Positions 1-9,115 of a stretch of 64,000 bases of DNA are shown here, one piece after another (position 1 is the stretch's first letter; the number at the start of each line of letters is the position of its first letter). A model generated the notes under the pieces. That model made no database searches. It was not told where the DNA came from and worked only from the letters and a program-made list of their open reading frames with translations. A program made the translations under genes and the position numbers. This DNA is from JBCBCP01 sp038530575 (lineage in GTDB: Bacteria; Pseudomonadota; Alphaproteobacteria; Rhodobacterales; Rhodobacteraceae). The DNA is taken from contig JBCBCP010000012.1 of NCBI GenBank assembly GCA_038530575.1, positions 5,920 to 69,919 on the forward strand, in the 5' to 3' direction.

Positions 1-872
1 CCGCCGGTGTCCATTTCACCACCGACCCCGTCCGCGCTGCAAGCTCCTGTGCCTCTTCGCTTTCGACAACGTCCTTCGCGATACGAGAGATCAAATCGCG
101 CGCTTCCTGAGGCGTATCCTTGCGCACAAAGATACCTGCCCAACCGGGCGTGGCAAAGCCAGGAACCTGCTCGTCCAGCGTTGGCACATCTTCATAGATC
201 GGGATCCGCGCAGTTGTCAGAGCAGCCAGCCCTTTTGCCTCATCGCTGACCATGCAGGGTCGCATGGTGGCACCGCCAAGCAGGACGTCGACTTCACCAT
301 TGAAAAGCAACTGCCATTGAGCCTCATCATAACCAGCGATCGAGGCAAACTCGAACCCGAGGGTTTCTGCCAACTTGCGAACCTGCAGCGACGGCGGCGC
401 GTTCAGACCGACAACGCCGAGGGTCACATCGTTTGATTTCGCGTGCTCAGCAAGTTCGGCCAGATTGTTAAAGGGGGCGTCCGCACGCGCAGCAAGCACC
501 TGCCCATAGCCGATAATGCCTGCGAGCGGTTCGAGTTCCTTGCGGTCATTTTTTGCATTACCGCGCATGATGTGAACAGAGATGTTATTCGCAGTGAACA
601 CGCCAACCGTGTAACCATCCGCTGGCTGGCTAAACACGTGGGTTGCCCCGACCAGACCACCACCTCCGGCGATGTTCACAGTGCTTGCAGGAACACCAGT
701 TTCGTCGCGGACGGCATCTGCGATCATTCGCGTCAGCGTGTCTTCGATATCACCGGGAGGCCACGGCACCACGAACTCTATCGGACGTCCCGGGTATTCC
801 GCCAGTACAGGTGAAGCCGCTGTCATCATGGCAAGCGCGACTGTAAACCCGATCTTTTATACAGTTTATCAT
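1..872 (-). CDS. Tripartite tricarboxylate transporter substrate-binding protein (TctC/Bug family), 3' end off the window, apparent 5' frameshift
   Basis: Reading the minus strand gives an open frame from about position 856 to the window edge with the pattern of a TctC/Bug periplasmic binding protein: YPGRPIEFVVPWPPGD near the N-terminus, then AGGGGLVGATHVF, and GFATPGWAGIFV towards the C-terminus. Such proteins bind organic acids in the periplasm for a TctAB permease, which would lie beyond position 1. The frame begins with a signal-peptide-like stretch (KIGFTVALAMMTAASPVLA) that has no start codon before an in-frame stop. An ATG at 872-870 with a good ribosome site (GGGAAAGAAAGG) is one base out of frame. 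Removing one A from the AAAA run (T run 855-858 on plus) would join them into a normal signal peptide. The only in-frame ATGs are at 829 and 826, inside the hydrophobic core. The gene lies 32 bases after iclR on the same strand. Family call is firm; whether the gene is functional is open. Confidence 0.85.
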
Positions 873-904
873 GTTGAACCTTTCTTTCCCTGTTGAAATT
901 TTGA

Positions 905-1747
905 TTATGACCGCGCCGCGTCCTTCGGCACTGTTGAATAGGCCGCCTCGTTACAGACTGGAAAATCCTCCGGGTAGACGCCTCCCCTTAGTTCGGTGAG
1001 CTTTAGCGCCGCCTTTTTGACATTGCGTTCAATCTTGGCGGTATGTTCTGGGGTTCCCCTCACAGCAGGGAGTGCGCTTGCAACAGATCCGCAAACCTTG
1101 CCACTAGGCCCAAAATAAGGCGCCGCGATGCCCATGACGTCCTCCTCGAACGACCCATCTGTATAGGCGATCCCGGTCGCACGGATGCGTTCGAGCTTTT
1201 CCGCAAGGTCCTGTGGATCGGTCACGGTATTGCTCGCATGCGACAGCAGCTCATTCTCTAGAGTGGCAGTCACGATGTGAGGCGATGCAAATGCCAGATA
1301 GGCCAGCCCCGAGGCCGTCGCATGAAACGGGAGCGAGATGCCCGGTTCAATGATGACCCGGTTTCGCTTCTGGCTTTCAACAACGCCGATGTTTGCAAGG
1401 CACTCGCCAGAAATCACAGAAGCAAGCGACGTTTCGTCAGTCGCGGCATTGAGATCGCGCAGCACGATCTTGACGGCTTCAGTCAAAGGAAAGCTCGCCT
1501 CGCGCAGCTGAGAAAAGCGCAAAAAGGCCGGACCGAGCTTATAAACGCGGGTCTCAGCGTCTTGTTCAACGAAGCCTTTTGCTTCGAGTGCGGACAGAAA
1601 GCGCAGCGTTGTGGCCTTGTTGTATCCCGACAGCGATGCAAACTCGCTTAACCCCATGGTTGGTCGACGTACGGTAAAGAAATCAAGCAAAGTCAGGGCT
1701 TTATGAACTGTGCTTGGGCCAATCGACACGAGATGGGCATCCTTCAT
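905..1747 (-). CDS. IclR-family transcriptional regulator
   Basis: The 280-residue product has the two-part IclR layout: an N-terminal winged helix (residues about 10-70, with TVHKALTLLDFF and LSEFASLSGYNKATTLRFLSAL) and a C-terminal effector-binding domain (GISLPFHATASGLAYLAF, GSFEEDVMGIAAPYF). IclR proteins sense small organic acids or aromatics and control adjacent catabolic operons. It is followed on the same strand by the tctC-type gene and is divergent from the aldehyde dehydrogenase that heads the homogentisate operon, with a 123-base gap. It may control either side; that is inference from position. The start is the only ATG near the expected N-terminus and its ribosome site is weak. 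Confidence 0.9.
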   Translation of the reverse strand: MKDAHLVSIGPSTVHKALTLLDFFTVRRPTMGLSEFASLSGYNKATTLRFLSALEAKGFVEQDAETRVYKLGPAFLRFSQLREASFPLTEAVKIVLRDLNAATDETSLASVISGECLANIGVVESQKRNRVIIEPGISLPFHATASGLAYLAFASPHIVTATLENELLSHASNTVTDPQDLAEKLERIRATGIAYTDGSFEEDVMGIAAPYFGPSGKVCGSVASALPAVRGTPEHTAKIERNVKKAALKLTELRGGVYPEDFPVCNEAAYSTVPKDAARS

Positions 1748-1870
1748 CTTAGTGTATTTGCGCTATGTTTCGCGGCTTGCATCTTGACGTTACGAAAGCA
1801 ACTATTCAGGATTTGAGCCATTGGTTCAATAGTTAAAATGCTGGGCGCGCAATTGGGAGGATCTCTACGC

Positions 1871-3358
1871 ATGCTAGACCAGGAACGCATCAACCTTTTG
1901 CGCGCGAAACCTGTTGCGCCGCAGGCTCATTTTGTAGGCGGGACATGGACTCCGTCCTCAGACGGAGGAACGCGTGCTGTTTACAGCCCTGCTGATGGCG
2001 CAGAATTAACAACGATTGCAGAAGGCACCGCCATCGACGTGGATGCTGCGGTCACCAGTGCCAGAGCTTCCTTTGAGGATGGCCGCTGGTCTCGCATGGC
2101 GCCGGTTCAGCGCAAGCAGGTAATGCATCGCTTTGCCGATCTGGTACAGCAACACGCTTTGGAACTTGCCGTGTTGGGCGTGCGCGACAATGGCACCGAG
2201 ATTGGCATGGCGATCAAGGCTGAGCCGGGCTCTGCAGCGCAAACGATCCGATTTTATGCTGAAGCGATTGACAAGGTGTCGGGGGAAATCACCCCGACGC
2301 CAGACGGCACGCTTGCCCTGGTGCACCGCGAACCCATTGGAGTCGTTGGCGTCATTGTTCCCTGGAACTTCCCCTTGATGATTGCCGCCTGGAAGATCGC
2401 TCCCGCACTCGCGGCTGGTAATTCGGTGGTGATGAAGCCCGCCGAAAGCGCGTCGCTATCGCTCTTGAAGCTTGCGTCGCTGGCGCAAGAAGCCGGTTTA
2501 CCCGATGGCGTTCTGAACGTCGTGACAGGGGCAGGTTCTGTTGTCGGGGAGGCTATGGGGCTTCACATGGACATTGACGTACTGGCCTTTACCGGCTCAG
2601 GCGCGACGGGGCGCCGTTTGCTGGAATATTCAGCGCGCTCCAACATGAAACGCTGCTATCTCGAACTGGGCGGCAAATCCCCGAACGTTGTTTTTGCGGA
2701 CGCGCCCAATCTGGAGATGGCGGCGCAAGTTGCTGCAAACGGTATTTTCCGTAATTCGGGACAGGTCTGCATCGCAGGATCGCGATTGATCGTAGAACAG
2801 TCGATCCACTCAGACTTTGTCAAACGCGTTGTCGAAATAGCCGAAGAATTGAAAATCGGCGATCCGCTCCTGACTACTACGGATGTGGGCGCCGTGCACA
2901 GCGAAACACAACTGGCGCAGAACCTCGACTTCGTCGCCAAGGCCGAGGCTGAGGGCGCAGAGCGTTTAACGGGCGGCCAGCGCATTCTGGAAGACACCGG
3001 CGGCACATACATGTCGCCCGCTGTGCTCGACAATGTCACACCCGAAGCATCGGTCTTCCGCAACGAAGTGTTCGGCCCGGTTCTGACTGTCACCCCGTTC
3101 ACCACGATGGACGACGCCATCGCACTGGCGAACGCAACTGAGTTTGGACTGTCGGGCGCGGTATGGACGTCAAACGTATCGACCGCACATCGGGTCACGA
3201 TGGGGATCAAATCGGGGATGCTGCACGTCAACACCTATGGCGGGTCGGACGTCACCATTCCGATGGGCGGGATGAAACAGTCTGGCAACGGCATCGATAA
3301 GTCACTCCACGCACTCGATAAATACGTCGATCTAAAATCGGTTTGGATGAACATCTGA
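1871..3358 (+). CDS. NAD(P)-dependent aldehyde dehydrogenase
   Basis: This is a full-length member (495 residues) of the aldehyde dehydrogenase superfamily, oxidising an aldehyde to the acid with NAD(P). Visible marks are the nucleotide-binding VPWNFPLMIAAWK segment, FTGSGATGRR, the general-base ELGGKSPN segment, and the catalytic cysteine in SGQVCIAGSRL. The C-terminal half has the usual EVFGPVL motif. I place the start at 1871 rather than the upstream ATG at 1838 because GGGAGG (1855-1860) precedes it and the earlier eleven codons look non-coding. It heads a plus-strand run of catabolic genes and its stop overlaps the next start (TGATG). The substrate is not evident; an aromatic aldehyde feeding the downstream hydroxylase is a guess. 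Confidence 0.92.
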   Translation: MLDQERINLLRAKPVAPQAHFVGGTWTPSSDGGTRAVYSPADGAELTTIAEGTAIDVDAAVTSARASFEDGRWSRMAPVQRKQVMHRFADLVQQHALELAVLGVRDNGTEIGMAIKAEPGSAAQTIRFYAEAIDKVSGEITPTPDGTLALVHREPIGVVGVIVPWNFPLMIAAWKIAPALAAGNSVVMKPAESASLSLLKLASLAQEAGLPDGVLNVVTGAGSVVGEAMGLHMDIDVLAFTGSGATGRRLLEYSARSNMKRCYLELGGKSPNVVFADAPNLEMAAQVAANGIFRNSGQVCIAGSRLIVEQSIHSDFVKRVVEIAEELKIGDPLLTTTDVGAVHSETQLAQNLDFVAKAEAEGAERLTGGQRILEDTGGTYMSPAVLDNVTPEASVFRNEVFGPVLTVTPFTTMDDAIALANATEFGLSGAVWTSNVSTAHRVTMGIKSGMLHVNTYGGSDVTIPMGGMKQSGNGIDKSLHALDKYVDLKSVWMNI

Positions 3359-4221
3359 TGAGCGAAAATCCCGATCAGGTCACGCTTCTTGGCGTCAAAG
3401 GCGGCCCGGCCATTCGGCAAGGTGGTGCAATGCCGACCTCTTCCCTCCTGCAATTCGGGGGTCAGACGATCCTGATCGATTGCGGAATTGGGGTTGCGCG
3501 TTCGACCGTATACGCAGGCGTATCGCTGCTCGACATCGACGCGATTTTCATCACGCATCTTCATTCGGATCACGTGCTCGAACTTGGGCCACTTCTCTAC
3601 ACGGCGTGGACAACCGGGTTGAATCGGACCGTGCGCGTTTATGGCCCTGAGGGTATCGCGGGTTATTGGGACGGCTTTTTGCAGGCGATGGCATTCGACT
3701 ATGCGATCCGGCTTGACGACGAAGGCCGTCCCCCACTGCGTGATCTTGTCGACGTGATCACCTACGGCCCCGGCCCTGTCGCAGATGTCGACGGTCTGTC
3801 AACGACCGCATTCCGTGTCGATCATCCCCCCGTGACGGATTGTTTCGCGCTGCGGTTCGAGGCTGGCGGCAAAAGTGTCGTCTTTTCGGCTGACACCTGT
3901 TACTTCCCGCCGCTTGCCGAATTTGCCAAAGGCGCAAACATACTGGTGCACGAGGCCATGCTGACCTCCGGCGTGGATAAGCTCGTCGCGCGGACGCCCG
4001 GCGCGGGCCGGCTTCGCGAACATCTTATGGCATCGCACACACCCGCTGATGACGCAGGCCGCATCGCATCATCTGCCATGGTCGGAAGACTCGTGCTCAA
4101 CCACCTTGTGCCCGCGGACGATCCGGACTTCGCCGAGAGCGACTGGAAGGACGAGGTGGCAAAGACATGGAACGGGCCCATCACCATTGGACAAGACGGG
4201 CTGACCATACCAATCAGTTAG
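3358..4221 (+). CDS. Metallo-beta-lactamase-fold hydrolase (ribonuclease Z/arylsulfatase-like group)
   Basis: The 287-residue protein carries the zinc-binding motif THLHSDHVLELG (HxHxDH), a second-site aspartate segment VVFSADTCY, and late histidines (VLNHLVP). The beginning GVKGGPAIRQGGAMPTSSLL resembles the ElaC/ribonuclease Z-like branch of the metallo-beta-lactamase superfamily, whose members hydrolyse phosphodiesters, sulfate esters or lactones. The start is at 3358, where ATG overlaps the TGA of the aldehyde dehydrogenase, implying translational coupling; an ATG at 3343 is less likely. Next to aromatic catabolic genes it could hydrolyse an ester or lactone intermediate, but the substrate cannot be read from the sequence. 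Confidence 0.85.
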   Translation: MSENPDQVTLLGVKGGPAIRQGGAMPTSSLLQFGGQTILIDCGIGVARSTVYAGVSLLDIDAIFITHLHSDHVLELGPLLYTAWTTGLNRTVRVYGPEGIAGYWDGFLQAMAFDYAIRLDDEGRPPLRDLVDVITYGPGPVADVDGLSTTAFRVDHPPVTDCFALRFEAGGKSVVFSADTCYFPPLAEFAKGANILVHEAMLTSGVDKLVARTPGAGRLREHLMASHTPADDAGRIASSAMVGRLVLNHLVPADDPDFAESDWKDEVAKTWNGPITIGQDGLTIPIS

Positions 4222-4280
4222 GCCCAATCGCCAGAAACAACGAACACACTTGCCCGGTAAAGGGGCCAACGGAGGACAAC

Positions 4281-5231
4281 ATGGCAAAGGCATTCGCCTC
4301 GCAAGGGGACATGACCGAAAAGACAATCACCTTTGATGAGATCGGCGACGGTCTTTGGGCCTTCACGGCTGAAGGCGACCCGAACTCTGGCGTGATCATC
4401 GGCGACGACAGCGTGATGATCGTGGAAGCACAAGCGACGCCGCGCCTTGCAAACAAAGTGATCGAAAAGGTGCGCGAGGTCACCGACAAGCCGATCAGCC
4501 ACGTGGTGCTGACCCATTACCACGCGGTCCGGGTGCTGGGAGCCTCGGCCTTTGGCGCACCCCAGATCATCATGTCCGACACCGCCCGGTCCATGGTCAT
4601 GGAACGTGGACAGGAAGATTGGGACAGCGAATTTCAGCGCTTCCCCCGTCTTTTTGAGGGTCACGAGAGCATTCCAGGCCTCACCTATCCGACGACGACC
4701 TTCAGCGATCAGATGACTGTCTATCTCGGCAATCGCCGCGTGGACATTAAGCAGATTGGCCGGGCTCATACCGCCGGTGACGCAGTGATTCATGTTCCGG
4801 ATCAGAACGTGATGTTCACGGGTGACATCGTCGAGGATCACTCCGCCTGCTATTGCGGCGATGGTCACTTCGCGGATTGGGGCCAGACGCTCGATAACAT
4901 CGCAGCCTATGACGTCGATGCGATTGCGCCCGGTCGCGGCGGTGCGCTTGTTGGCAAGGATGCGGTGGCCAGTGCCATCGAAAGCACCCGTGACTTTGTC
5001 GACAGCACCTACAAACCCGCTGCCCGCGTGGCGATGAAAGGCGGTAGCCTGAAGGACGCGTGGGACGCCGTGCGCGACGCCTGTGATCCAAAATTCAAGG
5101 ACTATGCCATCTACGAGCACTGCCTGCCGTTCAACGTCGCCCGCGCCTACGACGAGGCGCGCGGCATCGCGCATCCGCGCATTTGGACCGCAGATCGTGA
5201 CATGAAAATGTGGGAGGCCCTGCAGGGCTAA
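4281..5231 (+). CDS. Metallo-beta-lactamase-fold protein with a degenerate metal motif (HYHAVR)
   Basis: The 316-residue product has the superfamily fold: an N-terminal strand pattern (GVIIGDDSVMIVEAQ), a THYHAVRVLGA motif, IGRAHTAGDAVIHVP and VMFTGDIVED. In active family members the first motif reads HxHxDH; here the Asp-His pair is replaced by Val-Arg, so the second zinc site should be altered or absent. The start at 4281 is chosen because GGAGG (4271-4275) sits just upstream; the open frame extends back to 4167 without support. It lies between the first metallo-hydrolase gene and the flavin hydroxylase in the homogentisate operon, 16 bases before the latter. Function unknown; a lactonase/esterase step or a non-catalytic accessory role are both possible. 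Confidence 0.85.
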   Translation: MAKAFASQGDMTEKTITFDEIGDGLWAFTAEGDPNSGVIIGDDSVMIVEAQATPRLANKVIEKVREVTDKPISHVVLTHYHAVRVLGASAFGAPQIIMSDTARSMVMERGQEDWDSEFQRFPRLFEGHESIPGLTYPTTTFSDQMTVYLGNRRVDIKQIGRAHTAGDAVIHVPDQNVMFTGDIVEDHSACYCGDGHFADWGQTLDNIAAYDVDAIAPGRGGALVGKDAVASAIESTRDFVDSTYKPAARVAMKGGSLKDAWDAVRDACDPKFKDYAIYEHCLPFNVARAYDEARGIAHPRIWTADRDMKMWEALQG

Positions 5232-5247
5232 ACCAAGGGAGGACCAA

Positions 5248-6876
5248 ATGCTGGACGATCGCTACTCGCTCGCCTTCAAGCTCTATCCTTACGCACGCTC
5301 TGCCGATCAGGACGCCGATACGCCTGTGCGCACACCGGTCGTCGTGATGGGCGGCGGCCCTGTCGGGGTTGGGATCGCCATAGACCTTGGGCGTCAGGGC
5401 ATTCCGGTTGTTGTCCTGGACGATCACGAGGGCATCGGCATGGGCTCCCGCGCGATTTGTTTTGCCAAGCGCACACTTGAGATCGCCGACCGCTACGGCT
5501 GCGGCGAACCGATGCTGGACAAGGGCGTGGTGTGGAACCTTGGCAAAGTGTTCCACGAAGATCGCAAAGTGTTCGAGTTCAATTTGCTGCCCGAAAAGGG
5601 ACATAAGTTTCCCGCTTTCATCAACCTGCAGCAGCCTTATTTCGAAAAGTTCCAAGTGGAGCAGGTCCGAGCTTTGCAGGCCCAAGGCGCACCCATCGAC
5701 ATTCGCGGCAAGAACCGGGTCGAGAGCGTCGTGGTCAAGGACAACCATGTCGTGCTTGAGGTGATGACCCCTGAGGGCCCCTACACGATGGAGGCCGATT
5801 GGATGATCGGCTGCGATGGTGCCAATTCGGCGCTGCGCCGGATGATGGGGCTGGAATTCGAGGGCCGCGTCTTTGAAGACAGCTTCCTGATCGCCGACAT
5901 CAAAATGATCAACGAGAGCTTCCCGACCGAACGCTGGTTCTGGTTTGAACCGCCGAATAGCTCCGGCTCCTCAATCTTGCTTCACAGGCAGCCCGACGAT
6001 GTGTGGCGCGTGGATTTCCAGATTGGCTGGGATGTCGACCGCAAAGAAGAGATGAAAGAGGAGAACATCCGCAAGCGGCTGGACGCAATGCTGGGGGATG
6101 TCGAGTACGAGATCGTCTGGTCGTCGATCTACACGTTCCAGTGCAAACGGATGGAAACCTTCCGTCATGGGCCGGTCCTGTTCGCGGGCGACAGCGCGCA
6201 TCAGGTGTCACCCTTTGGCGCGCGCGGCTGCAACTCGGGCATGCAGGATGTCGACAATCTGGGATGGAAACTGGGGCTTGTGATTGACGGCAAGGCGCCC
6301 GACGCCCTGCTTGATACCTACCACGAGGAACGCGCCCACGGGGCGGATGAAAACATTCTGAACTCGACCCGCGCGACAGACTTCATCACGCCCAAGTCCA
6401 AGATCAGCCATGTGTTTCGCAACGCCGTGCTGGATCTTGCCGAGAACCACGCCTTCGCGCGCCCGCTCGTGAACTCAGGGCGGCTCAGCTTGCCCTGTAC
6501 TTATGATGGGTTGTCGCTTAACGGGCCTGATGCTTTGCCCGCTGGACCAAGCCGAACCCGCGTCGGAAGCCCCTGCCCCGACGCGCCTTTGAACGACGGT
6601 TTCCTGCTCTCGAAGCTTGGCAACGCGTTCCAGATCCTGACGATCGACACGGATGCGCCGGAGCAAATCGAGGACGGCGGGATCACTGCCAAACGTTTGG
6701 CGATCTCAGCATCAGACGACCCGACTGGCGCCTTGCGCGAACGCTACTTGGGCGACACCAAAGCGGCAGTCTATCTGATCCGACCAGACCAGCACGTCGC
6801 GGCCCGTTGGAACGCGTTTGATGAAGATGCTGTCCGTGCGGCGCTCCGCACAGCCACCGCAAAAGGAGCCGCATAA
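5248..6876 (+). CDS. FAD-dependent aromatic hydroxylase, MhaA-like (probable homogentisate-forming hydroxylase)
   Basis: The 542-residue protein belongs to the class A flavoprotein hydroxylases of the phenol hydroxylase/MhpA group. It has the dinucleotide-binding GGGPVGVGIAIDLG near residue 34, the DG motif (WMIGCDGANSALRRMM), and the second FAD-binding GD motif FAGDSAHQVSPFGARGCNSG near residue 314, followed by a C-terminal thioredoxin-like extension. These enzymes insert one oxygen ortho or para to an existing phenol OH using NAD(P)H. Its stop overlaps the start of a DUF2783 small-protein gene, and hmgA follows. This matches the two-part 3-hydroxyphenylacetate 6-hydroxylase MhaA/MhaB described from Pseudomonas putida U, which yields homogentisate. 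The class is certain; the substrate is inferred from context. Confidence 0.88.
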   Translation: MLDDRYSLAFKLYPYARSADQDADTPVRTPVVVMGGGPVGVGIAIDLGRQGIPVVVLDDHEGIGMGSRAICFAKRTLEIADRYGCGEPMLDKGVVWNLGKVFHEDRKVFEFNLLPEKGHKFPAFINLQQPYFEKFQVEQVRALQAQGAPIDIRGKNRVESVVVKDNHVVLEVMTPEGPYTMEADWMIGCDGANSALRRMMGLEFEGRVFEDSFLIADIKMINESFPTERWFWFEPPNSSGSSILLHRQPDDVWRVDFQIGWDVDRKEEMKEENIRKRLDAMLGDVEYEIVWSSIYTFQCKRMETFRHGPVLFAGDSAHQVSPFGARGCNSGMQDVDNLGWKLGLVIDGKAPDALLDTYHEERAHGADENILNSTRATDFITPKSKISHVFRNAVLDLAENHAFARPLVNSGRLSLPCTYDGLSLNGPDALPAGPSRTRVGSPCPDAPLNDGFLLSKLGNAFQILTIDTDAPEQIEDGGITAKRLAISASDDPTGALRERYLGDTKAAVYLIRPDQHVAARWNAFDEDAVRAALRTATAKGAA

Positions 6877-7067
6877 TGTCGCTCAACACCGAGCCAAACA
6901 TCCCGGACCCGGACAGCTTCTACGCCGAACTCATCGACGCGCATGATGGCCTGTCCGACGCAGATAGCACCGCGTTCAATGCGCGTCTTGTGCTGCTTCT
7001 GGCCAACCACATCGGCGACCGCACTGTCCTGACAGACGCGCTGGCCGCCGCCAAGCTGAACCGCTGA
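6876..7067 (+). CDS. DUF2783 small protein, MhaB-like coupling partner
   Basis: A 63-residue soluble, acidic protein (SFYAELIDAHDGLSDADS, then FNARLVLLLANHIGD) typical of DUF2783, a family of about 60-70 residues found beside flavin hydroxylase genes. The start ATG overlaps the hydroxylase stop (TAATG at 6874-6878), so the two are translated together. In P. putida U the small MhaB protein is needed for productive hydroxylation by the flavoprotein MhaA; by size and position this gene is the counterpart. There is no metal-binding or membrane signature. The functional role is inferred by analogy. Confidence 0.8.
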   Translation: MSLNTEPNIPDPDSFYAELIDAHDGLSDADSTAFNARLVLLLANHIGDRTVLTDALAAAKLNR

Positions 7068-7085
7068 CACTGCCAGGAGACTGCA

Positions 7086-8441
7086 ATGAACACGCAAGAC
7101 CGCCGCAAGATCACGCAGGAACTGAGCACGAATGGCACCACGCCGGGCTTTATGCCGGGGTTTGGCAACGACCATGAGACCGAGGCCCTGCCGGGGGCGC
7201 TGCCGCAGGGCATGAACAGCCCGCAGCGCTGCCCGTATGGCCTTTATGCCGAGCAGCTTTCGGGCACCGCCTTCACCAAGCACCCGCCCGAGCGGACCTG
7301 GTGCTATCGCATCCGGCCGTCGGTCAAGCACTCGACCCGGTATCGCCGGATCGACGTGCCCCACTGGGAAAGCGCGCCGAACGTGATCGACAACGTCACC
7401 AGCCTCGGCCAGTACCGCTGGAACCCGATTGAAGCGGGCGACGAGGCGCTGACCTGGGTGACCGGCATGCGCACAATCACCACGGCGGGGGACGTCAACA
7501 CGCAAGTCGGCATGGCGAGCCATGTCTATCTGATCACCGAAAGCATGGTGGACGACTACTTCTTCTCCGCCGATAGCGAGATGCTGGTCGTCCCGCAGCA
7601 GGGCCGCATCCGGTTTTACACCGAGCTTGGCATCATCGACCTCGAGCCCAAGGAAATCGCGATCATCCCCCGCGGCCTTGTCTACCGCGTCGAATTGCTC
7701 GAGGGTCCGGCTCGCGGCTTTGTCTGCGAGAACTATGGTGAGAAGTTCGAACTGCCGGGCCGCGGCCCCATCGGGGCCAACTGCATGGCCAACCCGCGCG
7801 ACTTCAAGGCCCCCGTGGCCGCGTTTGAACACCGCGACGTGCCCTCGACCGTCACGATCAAATGGTGCGGCCAGTTCCACATCACCGAGATTGGGCAGTC
7901 ACCCTTGGACGTGGTCGCATGGCACGGCAACTACGCGCCCTACAAATACGACCTGCGCACCTATTGCCCCGTCGGCTCGATCCTGTTCGATCACCCCGAT
8001 CCGTCCATCTTTACCGTGCTCACTGCGCCGTCGGGCTCGCCCGGCACCGCCAATATCGACTTCGTCCTGTTCCGCGAGCGCTGGATGGTGGCCGAGGATA
8101 CGTTCCGGCCGCCGTGGTATCACAAGAACATTATGTCCGAGTTGATGGGCAACATCTACGGTCAGTACGACGCCAAGCCAGAGGGCTTTGTCCCCGGCGG
8201 GATCTCCTTGCACAACATGATGCTGCCGCACGGGCCGGACAAACAGGCGTTTGACGGCGCGTCCAGCGCGGATCTGAAGGCAGAGAAGCTGGACAACACC
8301 ATGTCCTTCATGTTCGAAACCCGCTTCCCGCAGCACCTGACGGAGTATGCCGCGCAAGAGGCCCCGATGCAGGACAATTACATCGATGTCTGGTCTGACA
8401 TGACGCTGCACTTTGATGGAACGCCCGAGGGAAAGTGGTGA
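7086..8441 (+). CDS. hmgA: Homogentisate 1,2-dioxygenase
   Basis: This 451-residue protein opens the ring of homogentisate to give 4-maleylacetoacetate using non-haem iron and O2. The family's hallmark N-terminal pattern is present (GFMPGFGNDHETEALPGALP, then NSPQRCPYGLYAEQLSGTAFT), as is the iron-ligand region towards the C-terminus (PPWYHKNIMSELMGNIYG, where the His and downstream Glu bind Fe). Length matches the family. It sits between the hydroxylase/DUF2783 pair and the isomerase gene; its stop overlaps the maiA start. It acts in the cytoplasm as a hexamer in known members. Confidence 0.97.
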   Translation: MNTQDRRKITQELSTNGTTPGFMPGFGNDHETEALPGALPQGMNSPQRCPYGLYAEQLSGTAFTKHPPERTWCYRIRPSVKHSTRYRRIDVPHWESAPNVIDNVTSLGQYRWNPIEAGDEALTWVTGMRTITTAGDVNTQVGMASHVYLITESMVDDYFFSADSEMLVVPQQGRIRFYTELGIIDLEPKEIAIIPRGLVYRVELLEGPARGFVCENYGEKFELPGRGPIGANCMANPRDFKAPVAAFEHRDVPSTVTIKWCGQFHITEIGQSPLDVVAWHGNYAPYKYDLRTYCPVGSILFDHPDPSIFTVLTAPSGSPGTANIDFVLFRERWMVAEDTFRPPWYHKNIMSELMGNIYGQYDAKPEGFVPGGISLHNMMLPHGPDKQAFDGASSADLKAEKLDNTMSFMFETRFPQHLTEYAAQEAPMQDNYIDVWSDMTLHFDGTPEGKW

Positions 8442-9079
8442 AGCTCTACTCCTACTGGCGATCCACGACCTCTTACCGAGTGCGGATCGCCCTGAACCTC
8501 AAGGGCGTGTCCTACGATACTGTGTCCGTTGACCTTGTCGCGGGCGCACAACAGGATGCTGCCTACACTGCATTGAACCCCGTGGCCGGGGTGCCGACCC
8601 TGGTGCTGGAGGACGGCACGGTGCTGACCCAATCCATGGCGATCCTGGAATGGCTGGAGGTTGCGCATCCCGAACCGGCGCTCTTGCCCGAAGACCCGGT
8701 CGCCGCGGCGCATGCGCGGGCAGCGGCGATGGTCGTGGCCTGCGACATCCACCCCGTGAACAACCTCAAGGTGGGCGGCAAGTTGAAACAGATGGGGCAC
8801 AGCCAGGATGATGTCGTGGCCTGGATGAACGATTGGATGACGCGGGGCTTTGGCTCTTTCCAAGCACTGATCAGAGACGACACCGAGTTTTGCTTTGGCG
8901 ATACGCCGAGCCTTGCCGACACCTGCCTTGTCCCGCAGCTTTATAACGCCCATCGCTGGGGATGTGACTTGAGCGCCTTCCAACGCCTGACCGACATTGA
9001 AACGCGCTGTTTGGCCTTGCCTGCTTTCGACGCGGCGCGGCCCGAAACCCAACCTGACGCATCCCTGCCCCTCAAGTAG
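8435..9079 (+). CDS. maiA: Maleylacetoacetate isomerase (zeta-class glutathione transferase)
   Basis: The 214-residue protein begins VKLYSYWRSTTSYRVRIALN, the zeta-class glutathione transferase signature including the SSxxR-type glutathione-activating segment, here STTSYRVR. It has an N-terminal thioredoxin-like domain and a C-terminal helical domain (GDTPSLADTCLVPQLYNA). It converts 4-maleylacetoacetate to 4-fumarylacetoacetate with glutathione as cofactor. It starts with GTG at 8435 or 8438, overlapping the end of hmgA, and precedes fahA by 36 bases, so the three genes form the complete lower pathway. Confidence 0.95.
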   Translation: MVKLYSYWRSTTSYRVRIALNLKGVSYDTVSVDLVAGAQQDAAYTALNPVAGVPTLVLEDGTVLTQSMAILEWLEVAHPEPALLPEDPVAAAHARAAAMVVACDIHPVNNLKVGGKLKQMGHSQDDVVAWMNDWMTRGFGSFQALIRDDTEFCFGDTPSLADTCLVPQLYNAHRWGCDLSAFQRLTDIETRCLALPAFDAARPETQPDASLPLK

Positions 9080-9115
9080 CAAAGTGGTAGGGGATAATAA
9101 GCAAGGACACAAAGA

